Assembly: GCF_000807275.1 (NCBI RefSeq) | Contig: NZ_CP009056.1 | Location: forward strand, 1,241,192-1,305,191 | Length of the DNA stretch: 64,000 bases | Direction: 5' to 3' | Origin: Frischella perrara | GTDB lineage: Bacteria > Pseudomonadota > Gammaproteobacteria > Enterobacterales > Orbaceae | Part shown: piece by piece, positions 43,270 through 52,489 of the stretch | How the letters are laid out: each line of letters begins with the position of its first letter | How positions within the stretch are numbered: position 1 is the first letter of the stretch | The notes under the pieces: model-generated | Database searches by the model: none | What the model was told of the DNA's origin: nothing | What the model saw: only the letters and a program-made list of their open reading frames with translations | Program-made: the position numbers and the translations under genes

Positions 43270-44751
43270 ATGTCAAGAAAAGTACAAGAAACCCCAGATT
43301 ATTTAATTTTTGCTGAGGGTGCAAAACAAGAAGAACTTAATGCATTCCCTGATATCAATCGTGGATGGGGTGCAACAATTGAACTAACCGACTCAAAGCC
43401 ACCAATGGAATGGTTTAATGGGGCATTTAATAGAGTTGATAGACATATGCTTTATTTACTTCAACAAGGTGTGCCGGAATGGAGTAATAAGGTTACATAT
43501 CCCGTTGATGCCGTAATTAAATATAACGGTATTTTATACATTGCGACTAACGAAAATAATAACGCTAAACCTTCAACGAACACAACAAAATGGAAAAAAT
43601 TGTTAGACGAAGCAAGTTTAACCAAAAAGGGGATTGTTCAGCTTAATTCGGCAGTGAATAGCGTATCAGAATCCGAGGCAGCAACGCCATCAGCTGTCAA
43701 AAAGGCATACGATTTAGCATCAAATGCGCAAAACAGTGCAAATACGGCGAATGATACTGCAAAAAAAGCATATGATAAAGCAAATAATGCATACCCAAAA
43801 ACTGGTGGAATCGTTGAGGGATTAATAAAATCTAACCAACCAAAAACATATGATATTGTTGCTTCTAAGAATTGGTTACGAGCTGTAGAAAACACTTTCC
43901 CAAATGCCATTCTTGCACATGAAGCCGGAGGTGGTGGATTTGCTATTGTTACTGGTGAGGATGATGCCAGACTAGGAAAAACAGCCAATTTAACATTTGC
44001 ATCATGGAACGGTGTCGGTTTTGCTCCGATGCAGACAGGAGACAATGAAGATAAGGCTATTAATAGTACTGTTGTCATTAATTGTCGCAACGGGGAGGTT
44101 AAAGCATTAAAGGGATTTTATGAAAACGGTATTAAATTAATAAAGCGAGGTGAGTATGGCGTAGGTCATCAAAACTTATCTCTTACAAAGATATCGGATA
44201 ATTTGAACGAGCAGAACGCCTCTTTTTTTGGTAGTACATATGTCAATATGCCAGAATCGATTAAACCATATATTGATAATGGTGCTGGTATTGCTGGCAT
44301 AAATCTACCTTATAGAGCAACAAGTGAGGGATGGAAAGTTTCATCAAGATTTTTTACAGTAGTAGGCGGGATCCCGTCAAAAATATTCTATCAAGAATGC
44401 CACAATGGTACTTGGCAAAAACCCGTACAATTAATAACTAATGAAATAATAAACAATTACCAAAATGGCATTGGAATAGGTCAGACCTGGCAAAATGTCA
44501 AAAAATTGAGAGCTTTTGGCGTAAATTATACAAATACAACAAATAAACCAATATTAGTAAATGTCTCTTTTTTACCGAGTGATGCTGGTTTTAGTGAAAA
44601 TGCACTATATGTTGATAATATTGCGGTTGCAAAAATTTGGCGGAATTCAAGTTATAACAATGGGGGAACATTATCCGCTATAGTACCAGTTGGTTCAGTA
44701 TATTGTTTGAAAGGTTATTGGGTCATTGAGACTTGGACTGAATTAAGATAG
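43270..44751 (+). CDS. Tail fibre 2 with alternative C-terminus
   Basis: 493 aa. The N-terminal 330 residues are close to fibre 1, with an added helical stretch (NAQNSANTANDTAKKAYDKANNAYPK). From about residue 345 (ITNEIINNYQNGIGIGQTWQNVKKLRAFGVNYTNTTNKPILVNVSF) the tip is unrelated to fibre 1 and resembles bacteriophage tip domains of the GQTWQ type. SD AGGAGG. Same attachment, different tip: an alternative receptor-binding protein for the same baseplate. Confidence 0.83.
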   Translation: MSRKVQETPDYLIFAEGAKQEELNAFPDINRGWGATIELTDSKPPMEWFNGAFNRVDRHMLYLLQQGVPEWSNKVTYPVDAVIKYNGILYIATNENNNAKPSTNTTKWKKLLDEASLTKKGIVQLNSAVNSVSESEAATPSAVKKAYDLASNAQNSANTANDTAKKAYDKANNAYPKTGGIVEGLIKSNQPKTYDIVASKNWLRAVENTFPNAILAHEAGGGGFAIVTGEDDARLGKTANLTFASWNGVGFAPMQTGDNEDKAINSTVVINCRNGEVKALKGFYENGIKLIKRGEYGVGHQNLSLTKISDNLNEQNASFFGSTYVNMPESIKPYIDNGAGIAGINLPYRATSEGWKVSSRFFTVVGGIPSKIFYQECHNGTWQKPVQLITNEIINNYQNGIGIGQTWQNVKKLRAFGVNYTNTTNKPILVNVSFLPSDAGFSENALYVDNIAVAKIWRNSSYNNGGTLSAIVPVGSVYCLKGYWVIETWTELR

Positions 44752-44761
44752 GAGTTTTTTT

Positions 44762-45130
44762 ATGAAATTTTACAAAAATGATGATAATCAAGTCTATGCT
44801 TACGAAGATGATGTGCCTGAATATGGAGAGTCCGATGGTTCCGAAATAACCGTTCAATCGGGATTAAAGCGAATTACTGAAGAAGAATTTTTAGAATTAT
44901 CAAAACCGAAAATAACAAAAGAAGATATTATTTTTAATAATAAAATTAGAAAGGATAATCTAATCATTGAGGCTAATGAGAAAATAAAAATATTAGAAGA
45001 TATTATTGAGCTTGAAATGCAAGAAACTAATGAGGAAGAGCAACTTAAGGAGTGGAAACGGTATCGTATTGTTTTAACTCGTATTGATACCAATAATATT
45101 GATATAAAATTTCCATCCAAACCAAATTAA
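44762..45130 (+). CDS. Tail fibre assembly chaperone for fibre 2
   Basis: 122 aa. N-terminal beta part (KFYKNDDNQVYAYEDDVPEYGES) and a C-terminal helical part (NEKIKILEDIIELEMQETNEEEQLKEWKRYRIVLTRIDTNNIDIKFPSKP) that aligns with the other chaperones here. It lies ten bases after fibre 2. Its N-terminus differs from those of the other two, as expected if each chaperone is matched to its own fibre tip. Confidence 0.78.
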   Translation: MKFYKNDDNQVYAYEDDVPEYGESDGSEITVQSGLKRITEEEFLELSKPKITKEDIIFNNKIRKDNLIIEANEKIKILEDIIELEMQETNEEEQLKEWKRYRIVLTRIDTNNIDIKFPSKPN

Positions 45131-45263
45131 TTTTTTCATGATACTGTAATAGCTACAGAAAAGAAAAAAGGATTTCCAGATATGAAATAATGTCAGGTGC
45201 TATTAAATCGCATTGATATTAATCAAGAGTCTGATATCACATGACTATCGAAATCTGATTAAT

Positions 45264-45290
45264 AAAATGGGGGCATGCCCCCATTTTTAA
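45264..45290 (+). terminator. Terminator after fibre cassette 2
   Basis: AAAATGGGGGC pairs with GCCCCCATTTT, then TTAAA. The DNA between 45131 and this hairpin repeats a decayed end of the cassette 1 chaperone. Confidence 0.75.
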
Positions 45291-45426
45291 ATTCAACCCG
45301 ATGAAAGGAATTTGTAAGTTGCCTTTATTATTAAAATGACTGTTTATATTCATTTATCGACAATTTCTATTCTCATTACTTCTTATTCAATACAGAAATT
45401 AGTCAATTAAAACAATTAACAAACTA

Positions 45427-45906
45427 CCGATATTACAAAATTTTTATATATTTCCAATATTGGTTTTAGAGAATATGCATTGTTAATAATGTAGAGATGA
45501 TTGTTGAATAGGGAAAAGGCTGTATCTCACTAAGCCAAAAGTGCTTAATACCATCATGGCAATCATCTGGAATAGATGACTTCTATTAATATGATGATTA
45601 TTGCTTTTTTATTAAACGCGAATAACTAAGAATTATCGAAACAGCACACGATCAAATATCGTCAAATTAATTAAATTTGTTATAAGCTTGAATGGTAATG
45701 TGATAGAGCAGCAAACCATGTCCATGAATATCATTCTTAATAGTGATCATCTCAATTTGTTATTATTTTATGCCATTAGCAAAATAGATATTTTAGTTAG
45801 ACCAATTGGCGTTAATTATCAATCAATAGTTTTAGTGAATCATACACCTTTTGGATTTTCTAATGATAGCCAAGTAAAACAGCTTTGGTATCTGGTAAAT
45901 TCGTAA
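45427..45906 (+). pseudogene. Degenerate DUF2612/J segment before fibre cassette 3
   Basis: A longer remnant than the one before cassette 2. From 45688 it still encodes MNGNVIEQQTMSMNIILNSDHLNLLLFYAI, then ILVRPIGVNYQSIVLVNHTPFGFSNDS, the C-terminal half of the DUF2612 protein, before drifting out of frame. The upstream parts carry many deletions. Confidence 0.85.
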
Positions 45907-45931
45907 GGATTCAAAATGTAGGAGGACAGCA

Positions 45932-47452
45932 ATGTCAAGAGAAGTACAAGAAACCCCAGATTATTTAATTTTTGCTGAGGGTGCAAAACAAGAAGAACTC
46001 AATGCATTCCCTGATATCAATCGTGGATGGGGTGCAACAATTGAACTAACCGACTCAAAGCCACCAATGGAATGGTTTAATGGAGCATTTAATAGAGTTG
46101 ATAAACATATGCTTTATTTACTTCAACAAGGTGTGCCGGAATGGAGTGATAAGGTCACATATCCCGTTAATGCCGTAATTAAATATAACGGTATTTTATA
46201 CATTGCGACTAACGAAAATAATAACGCTAAACCTTCAACGAACACAACAAAATGGAAAAAATTGTTAGATGATGCCAGTTTAACCAGAAAGGGGATCGTT
46301 CAGCTTAATTCGGCAGTGAATAGCGTATCAGAATCCGAGGCAGCAACCCCATTAGCTGTCAAAAAGGCATACGATTCAGCATACAATTTAGCATCAAATG
46401 CACAAAATAGTGCAAATACGGCGAATGATACCGCAAAAAAAGCTTATGATAAAGCGCTTAATGCATTCCCTAAAACTGGCGGAATCGTTAGTGGATTAAT
46501 AAAATCTAACCAACCAAAAACATATGATATTATGGCATCAAATAGTTGGATACAAGCTGCAGCAAACACTATTCCGAATGCCATTCTTGCACATGAAGCC
46601 GGAGGTGGTGGATTCGCTATAGTTACCGGTGCGGATGATGCCAAACTAGGGAAAACAGCCAATTTAACATTTGCATCATGGAACGGTGTTGGTTTTGCAC
46701 CGATGCATGCTTCAGGTCAAAAAGATACTGCGATTAATAGCACTGTCGTAGTTAATTGTCGCCTTGGGACAGTTTATGCAATGGGTGATTTTTATGCACA
46801 AGGTAAAAAATTAATAAAGCAAGATGAATATGGCGTAGGTCATCAAAACTTGTCTCTTACAAATATATCCGATAATTTAAACGAGCAGAATGCCTCTTTT
46901 TTTGGTAGTACCTATGCCAATATGCCAGAATCGATTAAACCATATATTAAAATTGGTTCTGGAGTTGCTGGGGTAATCTTACCCTACAGAACAACAAGTG
47001 ATGGATGGAAATTCTCATCTAGATTTTTTACAGAAGTAGGCGTGTCTCCTTCAAAATTATTCTATCAAGAATGCGACCAAGGTACTTGGAAAAAACCTAC
47101 ACAATTAATAACTGATGAAAATATAAAAAGCCATATAGGGTCAGCGCATATTATAGAAACATACGCTAGCGAAGACGGTAGCAGTTGGTATAGAAAGTGG
47201 AGTAATGGCTTTGTTGAGCAAGGAGGGATAAAGCAAGGTATATTTAATATGTCTACTGTTCACAACTTGGTCACTCCATTCTCATCTAATAAATACGTTA
47301 TTTTGGTCAATACGCTAGCATTAAATGACACTGTAAGTACAACTAGTGCTGCTCAAGACAAACAGCCTTCTACATTTAGATGCGAAGCATCAAGATCGCA
47401 GGGTTACAATTATACCTATTCCACCCTTACATTTTTAGCTTATGGATTTTAA
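45932..47452 (+). CDS. Tail fibre 3 with a third type of C-terminus
   Basis: 506 aa. Attachment and shaft are shared with fibres 1 and 2. The tip from about residue 395 (SAHIIETYASEDGSSWYRKWSNGFVEQGG, ending YTYSTLTFLAYGF) is distinct from both and resembles tip domains of the WYRKWSDGWIEQGG type found in many enterobacterial fibres. SD AGGAGG. Followed at once by its own chaperone. The set of three gives one baseplate three alternative or simultaneous binding specificities. Confidence 0.85.
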   Translation: MSREVQETPDYLIFAEGAKQEELNAFPDINRGWGATIELTDSKPPMEWFNGAFNRVDKHMLYLLQQGVPEWSDKVTYPVNAVIKYNGILYIATNENNNAKPSTNTTKWKKLLDDASLTRKGIVQLNSAVNSVSESEAATPLAVKKAYDSAYNLASNAQNSANTANDTAKKAYDKALNAFPKTGGIVSGLIKSNQPKTYDIMASNSWIQAAANTIPNAILAHEAGGGGFAIVTGADDAKLGKTANLTFASWNGVGFAPMHASGQKDTAINSTVVVNCRLGTVYAMGDFYAQGKKLIKQDEYGVGHQNLSLTNISDNLNEQNASFFGSTYANMPESIKPYIKIGSGVAGVILPYRTTSDGWKFSSRFFTEVGVSPSKLFYQECDQGTWKKPTQLITDENIKSHIGSAHIIETYASEDGSSWYRKWSNGFVEQGGIKQGIFNMSTVHNLVTPFSSNKYVILVNTLALNDTVSTTSAAQDKQPSTFRCEASRSQGYNYTYSTLTFLAYGF

Positions 47453-47463
47453 TAGGGACAATT

Positions 47464-47853
47464 ATGATAAGTAATAAAGAATATGCTGATTTAGCCGTAA
47501 AAGCAAATGCTGAAAACAAAGTAATCTATAAACACGAAAATGGTGAGTATGAATTGGTTGATCAGCTCACTTATCAAACTTGTAGCTATGTTGATGGCGA
47601 ATGGGTTGAGGATGTAACAAAGAAAGCATCTTATCAACAAAAAATCATAAATATGAACAAATTAGCTATAAGTAGTTTACTAGAAGAAGCTAATAACAAT
47701 ATATCGATGCTGCAAGATGCTATTGATTTAGATATGCAAGAAGGTAATGAGGAGGAACGGATTAAAGAATGGAAAAGGTATCGTATATTATTAACGCGGA
47801 TAGACGTTAATAATATAGTAAATATTGAATATCCGGAAAAACCTATCTTTTAG
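47464..47853 (+). CDS. Tail fibre assembly chaperone for fibre 3
   Basis: 129 aa from ATG 47464; the longer in-frame start inside fibre 3 was rejected. NAENKVIYKHENGEYELVDQLTYQTCSYVDGEWVED forms the N-terminal part, and DAIDLDMQEGNEEERIKEWKRYRILLTRID the shared C-terminal helix. The broken chaperone at 7608/16315 is a close relative, so block 1 once held a similar fibre end. Confidence 0.82.
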   Translation: MISNKEYADLAVKANAENKVIYKHENGEYELVDQLTYQTCSYVDGEWVEDVTKKASYQQKIINMNKLAISSLLEEANNNISMLQDAIDLDMQEGNEEERIKEWKRYRILLTRIDVNNIVNIEYPEKPIF

Positions 47854-47861
47854 TAATAATA

Positions 47862-47891
47862 GGACTAATATATAGTTAAGTATATTAGTCC
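47862..47891. terminator. Bidirectional terminator at the end of the tail operon
   Basis: GGACTAATATA pairs with TATATTAGTCC over 11 bases with an 8-base loop, followed on the plus strand by CTTATTTTTT. It separates the rightward tail operon from the leftward glycosyltransferase gene. Confidence 0.8.
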
Positions 47892-47921
47892 CTTATTTTT
47901 TAATAAGTTATTTGAAGGTAA

Positions 47922-49007
47922 TTAGATTAAAGCTCGTTGTATCTCTTGATAAAGTTCTCTTTGATCGACATCATCCATATTTTCACTTTTTGAAAATAAT
48001 TGAGTAGAATTATTGTAATTCGGAGACCAAATTAAATTGTTATTAAACCGACCCCACATTAAATTATTATAGAGACTAATTAATTTTTTATTGAATATTT
48101 TAGAAAAATGAACGATTGATGTATCAACACTTATAACAATATCGCTAAGAGAAAGTAACGCAATTGCATCACTTATATCATTACTAATAAATTTAATAAC
48201 ATTATTAAAACATGGTAATGAATTAATTAAACGTGGGTCTCCAATTATGATAGTTTTATGATCATATACAGCATTTAGATATGTCATAATATTGATTGTT
48301 TTTTCAATAGACAAACTCCTTTTATCATTTGCAGCAAATGGATTGAAGATTATAATTTTTTTGCCATCAAAGTTTGAAACAAAATTTTTTGCATTAGACA
48401 AATTATTTTCTTTTAAATTAAAAATATAGCTTAGTTTTCCATAGTTTGTAATGTTTAATCGTTCTAAGATATGTTTATATATATTTTCACAATGCTTATT
48501 GTATTCTTTATAAATTATTGCTTCGTTGTGTATTCGAGTTAATTTTTCGTATGATGGCTCTTTTCGTGTGCTAGTATGAAGATAAAGATAAATCGAATAA
48601 ATTGGATTTATTTTTTCTTTTAGTATTATTCTATGATATTCAGTCAGAGTGTTATAGGTAAGATCAATCAATAAATCAATGTTAAGATGATTATATTCAT
48701 CTATATGCTTCAAACTTTTAATAATAATCAACTGATCTAGATATTCATTGTTTTCTAAAATTGTTTTGGCTTTATCATCACAGAAAATAAATATTTTGAA
48801 ATTATTTTCTTTAAGAGGTCTTAGTATTGAACTCATAACCAATGTATCTCCCAACTGCTTGCCATAAAATAAGATACCAATATTTCTACATTTATTTATT
48901 TCTAATATGGCAGGGGTAGTTTTATAAGAGAAAAATATTTTAAAGTTGAATTTAATATTTCTTGTAAATTTAATTCTTTCTCTATTTATCTTTTTTAAAA
49001 TTTTCAT
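47922..49007 (-). CDS. Glycosyltransferase family 9 (heptosyltransferase-like), prophage cargo
   Basis: 361 aa. Family 9 marks are GILFYGKQLGDTLVMSSILRPLKE near residue 50, IIFNPFAANDKRSLS around residue 220, and the donor-site region SLSDIVISVDTSIVHFSKIFNKKLISLYN with the following WSPN. Such enzymes add heptose or related sugars to lipopolysaccharide core. It is very AT-rich and stands alone on the opposite strand next to the fibre genes, the usual place of cargo genes that alter the host surface. A role in hiding the producer's own receptor from the particle is an inference. Confidence 0.82.
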   Translation of the reverse strand: MKILKKINRERIKFTRNIKFNFKIFFSYKTTPAILEINKCRNIGILFYGKQLGDTLVMSSILRPLKENNFKIFIFCDDKAKTILENNEYLDQLIIIKSLKHIDEYNHLNIDLLIDLTYNTLTEYHRIILKEKINPIYSIYLYLHTSTRKEPSYEKLTRIHNEAIIYKEYNKHCENIYKHILERLNITNYGKLSYIFNLKENNLSNAKNFVSNFDGKKIIIFNPFAANDKRSLSIEKTINIMTYLNAVYDHKTIIIGDPRLINSLPCFNNVIKFISNDISDAIALLSLSDIVISVDTSIVHFSKIFNKKLISLYNNLMWGRFNNNLIWSPNYNNSTQLFSKSENMDDVDQRELYQEIQRALI

Positions 49008-49214
49008 AATTCAAGGTTTATAGTTAGTTATATTATTTATATTTTACATCATTATTTACTATCGGAACGTTTGAAATAAAAGTGGGAGCAGTACTAAGTT
49101 TTTAATTTTCTAAGACTTTTTTGCATAATATGCAATTTTAAATCGTTCATTAAATGTATTCATAGAGACTCTCACTTTCTAATTATATAATTTTGGTTAT
49201 AAAAAATTAATAAA

Positions 49215-49302
49215 TATAAGTTATCGCAATATTGATATCATTTTCAATAACTTTAGTTATCGGATTTATTGTTAATTGGTTAATTATTCGTAGAAAGTGA
49301 TT
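49215..49302 (+). pseudogene. Membrane-peptide remnant, perhaps of a holin
   Basis: Reads IAILISFSITLVIGFIVNWLIIRRK and stops, without a convincing start. It resembles the last membrane segment of the holins at 7388 and 25841. The surrounding DNA from 49008 to 49310 holds no other recognisable gene. Confidence 0.3.
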
Positions 49303-49309
49303 TTTATGC

Positions 49310-49525
49310 TGAAAATCAAAAAATACAAAGCCATTGCGAACGGATATTAATTCATTTGCAGATTGGTAGAGCCATTAACTCATTACAAGCATGGAATTTA
49401 TACGGTTGTTATTGATTGAACGTTCACATTTATGACCTTAAGAAGGCTGGATTTGATATTGATACCGATTTGGTTAGTAAGAACGGTGCTCAATAAGCCG
49501 AGTACACTATGATGGATGTTAAATA
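49310..49525 (+). pseudogene. Decayed helix-turn-helix phage protein, second copy
   Basis: Broken frames contain ENQKIQSHCERILIHLQIGRAINSLQAWN, a stop, and VHIYDLKKAGFDIDTDLVSKNGAQ, matching the remnant at 22508-22728 block by block. Several stops make it dead. It precedes an O remnant in the same order as in block 2. Confidence 0.7.
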
Positions 49526-49830
49526 ATGAATCATTTTATAGCTAATCCCTTCAGGTTTCTAATGCCGTTATAGTTGAGTTAATGGTTGAAATTCATCAAA
49601 TGCTTTACGTGTGTATCTGTTAATAACTTGTAAATCAACAAGATAGGGTAAAACGAGTAACAAGATTAGCATTTCACCGTAAATTGATTATTTAGGTATA
49701 AAGGATAAAAGCGCCATTTATCAGTATTAAATGAATTAGTTAGTTTAGGACTGATCAACACTCTAAAAAATAGTGGTCAATAACTGAATAGTTGCTAGTT
49801 CAAGTATTGTCCTTAAATACAGAAATAGCC
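49525..49830 (+). pseudogene. Decayed O-like replication gene
   Basis: ATGAATCATTTTATAGCTAA and the following text (NALRVYLLIT, KISISP, IDYLGIKDKS) repeat the first third of the O-like gene at 22729, with missing bases and stop codons throughout. The replication function of this second early region is lost. Confidence 0.75.
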
Positions 49831-49897
49831 AATTGAAATCACAATCTAGCTATGGAAGCTACTTCATTCCTAAAATAAAATAGTTATAACAATAAGC

Positions 49898-50578
49898 TCA
49901 TATTAGCCGTGTTTTTTTAAGCATCATTGATTGGCTTAACATTACTTTGCCGTGTATGTATAAAAGGTCAAATTCATTTTCGTTAATATTCCATTCTTTG
50001 TATTTTTTATTATCCGATATAACAAATAACTTGTTCTTAATCATTTGTAATCGTCTAACATATAAGTTTCTATCAAATGAGAAAACATATATGCCGTCAC
50101 CATTAAACTCTTTTTTTGATATATCTACATAAATTGAATCGCCACTTTCAAAAGTTCCCATCATACTGTCACCAACGATATTGATTACTTTTAAATTATT
50201 AGCGTCAATATTATTAAATAAAATTTTTGCTTGATCCGAATCATATTCTATCGATTTTATCACTTCCATAACATCCGAATTAAGATATCCATTGTCGGTG
50301 TTAGCTGTAACATCTAACCCTTCAATATAAAAATTATTTTTATTATAATTTAGTTGCGAGTTTGTTTCATCGGCAGAACCATCTGAACTTATTGTTATAC
50401 TCTTAATTCCAACTGCTTTTATTATTGATGCTACTATATCTATATCAGGTTTTCTCCGGCCAGATAACCAATGAGCAATACTGCCTTGGGTAACATTCAA
50501 TTTTTCCGCTAATCCTTCTTGAGTTTCACCAATACCCTTCATTTTTTTCTTTACTAAGCTTTGCCATGTGTTGCGCAT
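49898..50578 (-). CDS. S24-type repressor 2, catalytic lysine replaced by arginine
   Basis: 226 aa. N-terminal XRE helix-turn-helix (GETQEGLAEKLNVTQGSIAHWLSGRRKP) and C-terminal S24 fold with Ser138 in IVGDSMMGT. The position of the catalytic lysine (YIKRLQ in the repressor at 21430) reads YVRRLQ here, Arg175, and the cleavage region is TANTDNG without the usual Ala/Cys-Gly. It may therefore be unable to cut itself and thus insensitive to DNA damage. It lies in reverse between O and P remnants, the normal site of a prophage immunity gene. SD AAGGAATG precedes the start. Confidence 0.82.
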   Translation of the reverse strand: MRNTWQSLVKKKMKGIGETQEGLAEKLNVTQGSIAHWLSGRRKPDIDIVASIIKAVGIKSITISSDGSADETNSQLNYNKNNFYIEGLDVTANTDNGYLNSDVMEVIKSIEYDSDQAKILFNNIDANNLKVINIVGDSMMGTFESGDSIYVDISKKEFNGDGIYVFSFDRNLYVRRLQMIKNKLFVISDNKKYKEWNINENEFDLLYIHGKVMLSQSMMLKKTRLI

Positions 50579-50699
50579 AAAGCATTCCTTTTTAAAATTT
50601 AAATACTATAGTTTGAGTTAAACACGTAACTAGCAAAATATAATATTAAATAACCCAATGATGAAAATATCTATCTTAACTATAAATTGGTGGAAAAAC

Positions 50700-50765
50700 C
50701 AATTTGCTAAAGGAATTGAAGGGGATTTTTCTAATGAAAAATATTACTGAATCAGTACCTTAATC
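50700..50765 (+). pseudogene. O-P junction remnant
   Basis: GAAGGGGATTTTTCTAATGAAAAATATTACTGAATCAGTACC repeats the end of O and start of P at 23445-23490, then homology stops. Further copies are at 53.4, 54.4 and 56.5 kb. It marks where the replication genes of this region were deleted. Confidence 0.7.
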
Positions 50766-50813
50766 TATTTTATTTGCAAGTAATAGTAGAATTTATTGAA
50801 TTTTGGACTACAT

Positions 50814-50999
50814 TTAATTTAGATATATTCTAACGTTGAAAGGATAATCACCTTCAATCGAACGTCCCATGAATTGTACAGTAAATTCTTTTTGTTCTAT
50901 ATCAGACATTTTATTAACCGATGCTAGAAAATAGGGTATAACTGTATTATTAAATTCAAAAAATAGCAGATAGCATTCGAGTCCCTTGTGGTATGTGGA
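50814..50999 (-). pseudogene. C-terminal coding remnant, unidentified
   Basis: A 60-residue open stretch on the minus strand without a proper start: GLECYLLFFEFNNTVIPYFLASV and SDIEQKEFTVQFMGRSIEGDYPFNVRIYLN. Its codon pattern looks like protein-coding DNA but I do not recognise it. Part of its 3' end (50789-50830) is repeated just before the membrane gene at 51990. Confidence 0.35.
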
Positions 51000-51093
51000 T
51001 TTCCGTGTTTAATTGCACAAAAATATAGCTAAAATCGTATTTGATGTTTTAAAGGATTTTATATATTATTGTTCCAAAAATAAGGAGAATGGT

Positions 51094-51540
51094 ATGAAAA
51101 AGGTATTTTCGATTGGTTTGGTTAGTTTATTTTTGATTGGTTGTGATAAGACTGTTACAAAAGAAATGCTTGTAGGTGATTGGAAATGTGAAGCTATCGA
51201 ATATAAATCTACTTGGGATGGAAATAATTTCGGTGAATTTACAATAAATGGAACACATGAAGCATCAATAAAATACAAAAATAAAAATAATTCTTTGTAT
51301 GTACGGAAACAAGATGATAGAGGATGGCATGAAGCTAATGACTTACTTGATAAGTATACAAATGAAACAAAGACATTTGAAGGGGACGATTACATTGCTA
51401 AATCAACTAAAACCTTAAGAAAAATAAATGATAATAAATTTCTTGTAATTGAGGAATATGAAAATATCCAAAAATATGATAAAGACAGTTCAAGTAATAA
51501 AAAAGATAAAACTGAAGTTACTTGTACTAGAATAAAATAA
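51094..51540 (+). CDS. Lipoprotein of unknown function
   Basis: 148 aa from ATG 51094, six bases after AAGGAG; an upstream in-frame start has no ribosome binding site. The signal sequence ends in the lipobox LIGC with Cys17. The mature protein (VTKEMLVGDWKCEAIEYKSTWDG, then EYENIQKYDKDSSSNKKDKTEVTCTRIK) looks like a small lipocalin-type or META-like envelope lipoprotein, without a firm family. As a stand-alone lipoprotein in an immunity region it might be a cargo gene for superinfection exclusion; this is speculation. Confidence 0.65.
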   Translation: MKKVFSIGLVSLFLIGCDKTVTKEMLVGDWKCEAIEYKSTWDGNNFGEFTINGTHEASIKYKNKNNSLYVRKQDDRGWHEANDLLDKYTNETKTFEGDDYIAKSTKTLRKINDNKFLVIEEYENIQKYDKDSSSNKKDKTEVTCTRIK

Positions 51541-51724
51541 TTATCTAACGAGCAACTCAATTAATGATGAATATAAATAAAAACATGAACTAATAAATGA
51601 TTAATTAGATATAACGATTATAGGTTTTATTTTCCATGGGTGACATGTGAAACTTTACCAACTTCCTATCAGAAATTTTATTAATCCATTAGTTTTTTAA
51701 ATTTTATTTAAAGTTATTATTTAT

Positions 51725-51757
51725 AATCAACTATAGAGAAATTGACTATAGTTGATT
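51725..51757. repeat. Twelve-base-pair inverted repeat
   Basis: AATCAACTATAG and CTATAGTTGATT with a 9-base loop. It lies 185 bases after the lipoprotein stop and lacks a strong T run; it may be a weak terminator. The rest of 51541-51989 is AT-rich with no gene seen. Confidence 0.55.
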
Positions 51758-51989
51758 TATCTTCAATTATATATTCCCCGCAATTTTATAGACTAATTTC
51801 TTGTACTGATTTATTTTATCTAATTAGATTTGTTGAACCAACAGATTATTTAATTTATATAAAATAATTCGGGAATTTATCCTAAAATAGAGAATAATTA
51901 TTAATAAAAGCTATTTTATATGTAAGTAATAGAAAAATTAATTGAATTTTGGACTACATTTAATTTAGATATATTACAGCGTGGGAATA

Positions 51990-52382
51990 ATGAATATTTT
52001 AAACAAACTAGCTAGGGGTGAATTAAGTTTAGCGGTCACTTTTTGGATATTTTATATTTTAGTTCGTCTCATTGTAAATAGTATTTTTGGCATATGTTAT
52101 ATCCTATCTCTTGAAAGTTGGATTTTTTTTATTTCAATTCGCTTTATTGTGGAAAATATTTTTGGAATATGTTACACCTTATTTTTTGCAAATAGAATAC
52201 CCGCAACACCTTTCTTTGAAATTCTTTTGGTAACCAGCATTATTGATTTTATTATAATAATAATGGTCATTATCGGTATATTTAATATGCTGAGAAAAAA
52301 AGTAACATTTTGGGGAATAATAGCATTATTAATATGTTTGATAAATTTTATAGCTATTTTTATAGTTCCCGTTGCTGACTAA
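51990..52382 (+). CDS. Paralogous small membrane protein 1
   Basis: 130 aa from ATG 51990. Starts NILNKLARGELSLAVTFWIFYILVRLIV and has three to four hydrophobic segments, ending KKVTFWGIIALLICLINFIAIFIVP. The shared family marks are ILKKxxxGxLSLAVxFW near the start and VTFWxxxALIVC near the end, both present. Three decayed copies of this particular type occur at 53525, 54552 and 56668, each in front of another member. I do not recognise a named family; location next to repressors hints at immunity or exclusion. Confidence 0.6.
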   Translation: MNILNKLARGELSLAVTFWIFYILVRLIVNSIFGICYILSLESWIFFISIRFIVENIFGICYTLFFANRIPATPFFEILLVTSIIDFIIIIMVIIGIFNMLRKKVTFWGIIALLICLINFIAIFIVPVAD

Positions 52383-52489
52383 TAAACTAAATTGATATGA
52401 TAATGATTAGATAACTGTTAAGAGATTTATAATTAAAATATAATAAACTCTATTAGGTTAAATATAATAAGACAATAAGGATGAATATA

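Noticed and set aside
43638-44090. 150-aa minus-strand ORF inside fibre 2, with similar ones in fibres 1 and 3
   Set aside because: They recur only because the fibre N-termini are duplicated; the composition is a shadow of the alanine-rich sense repeats.
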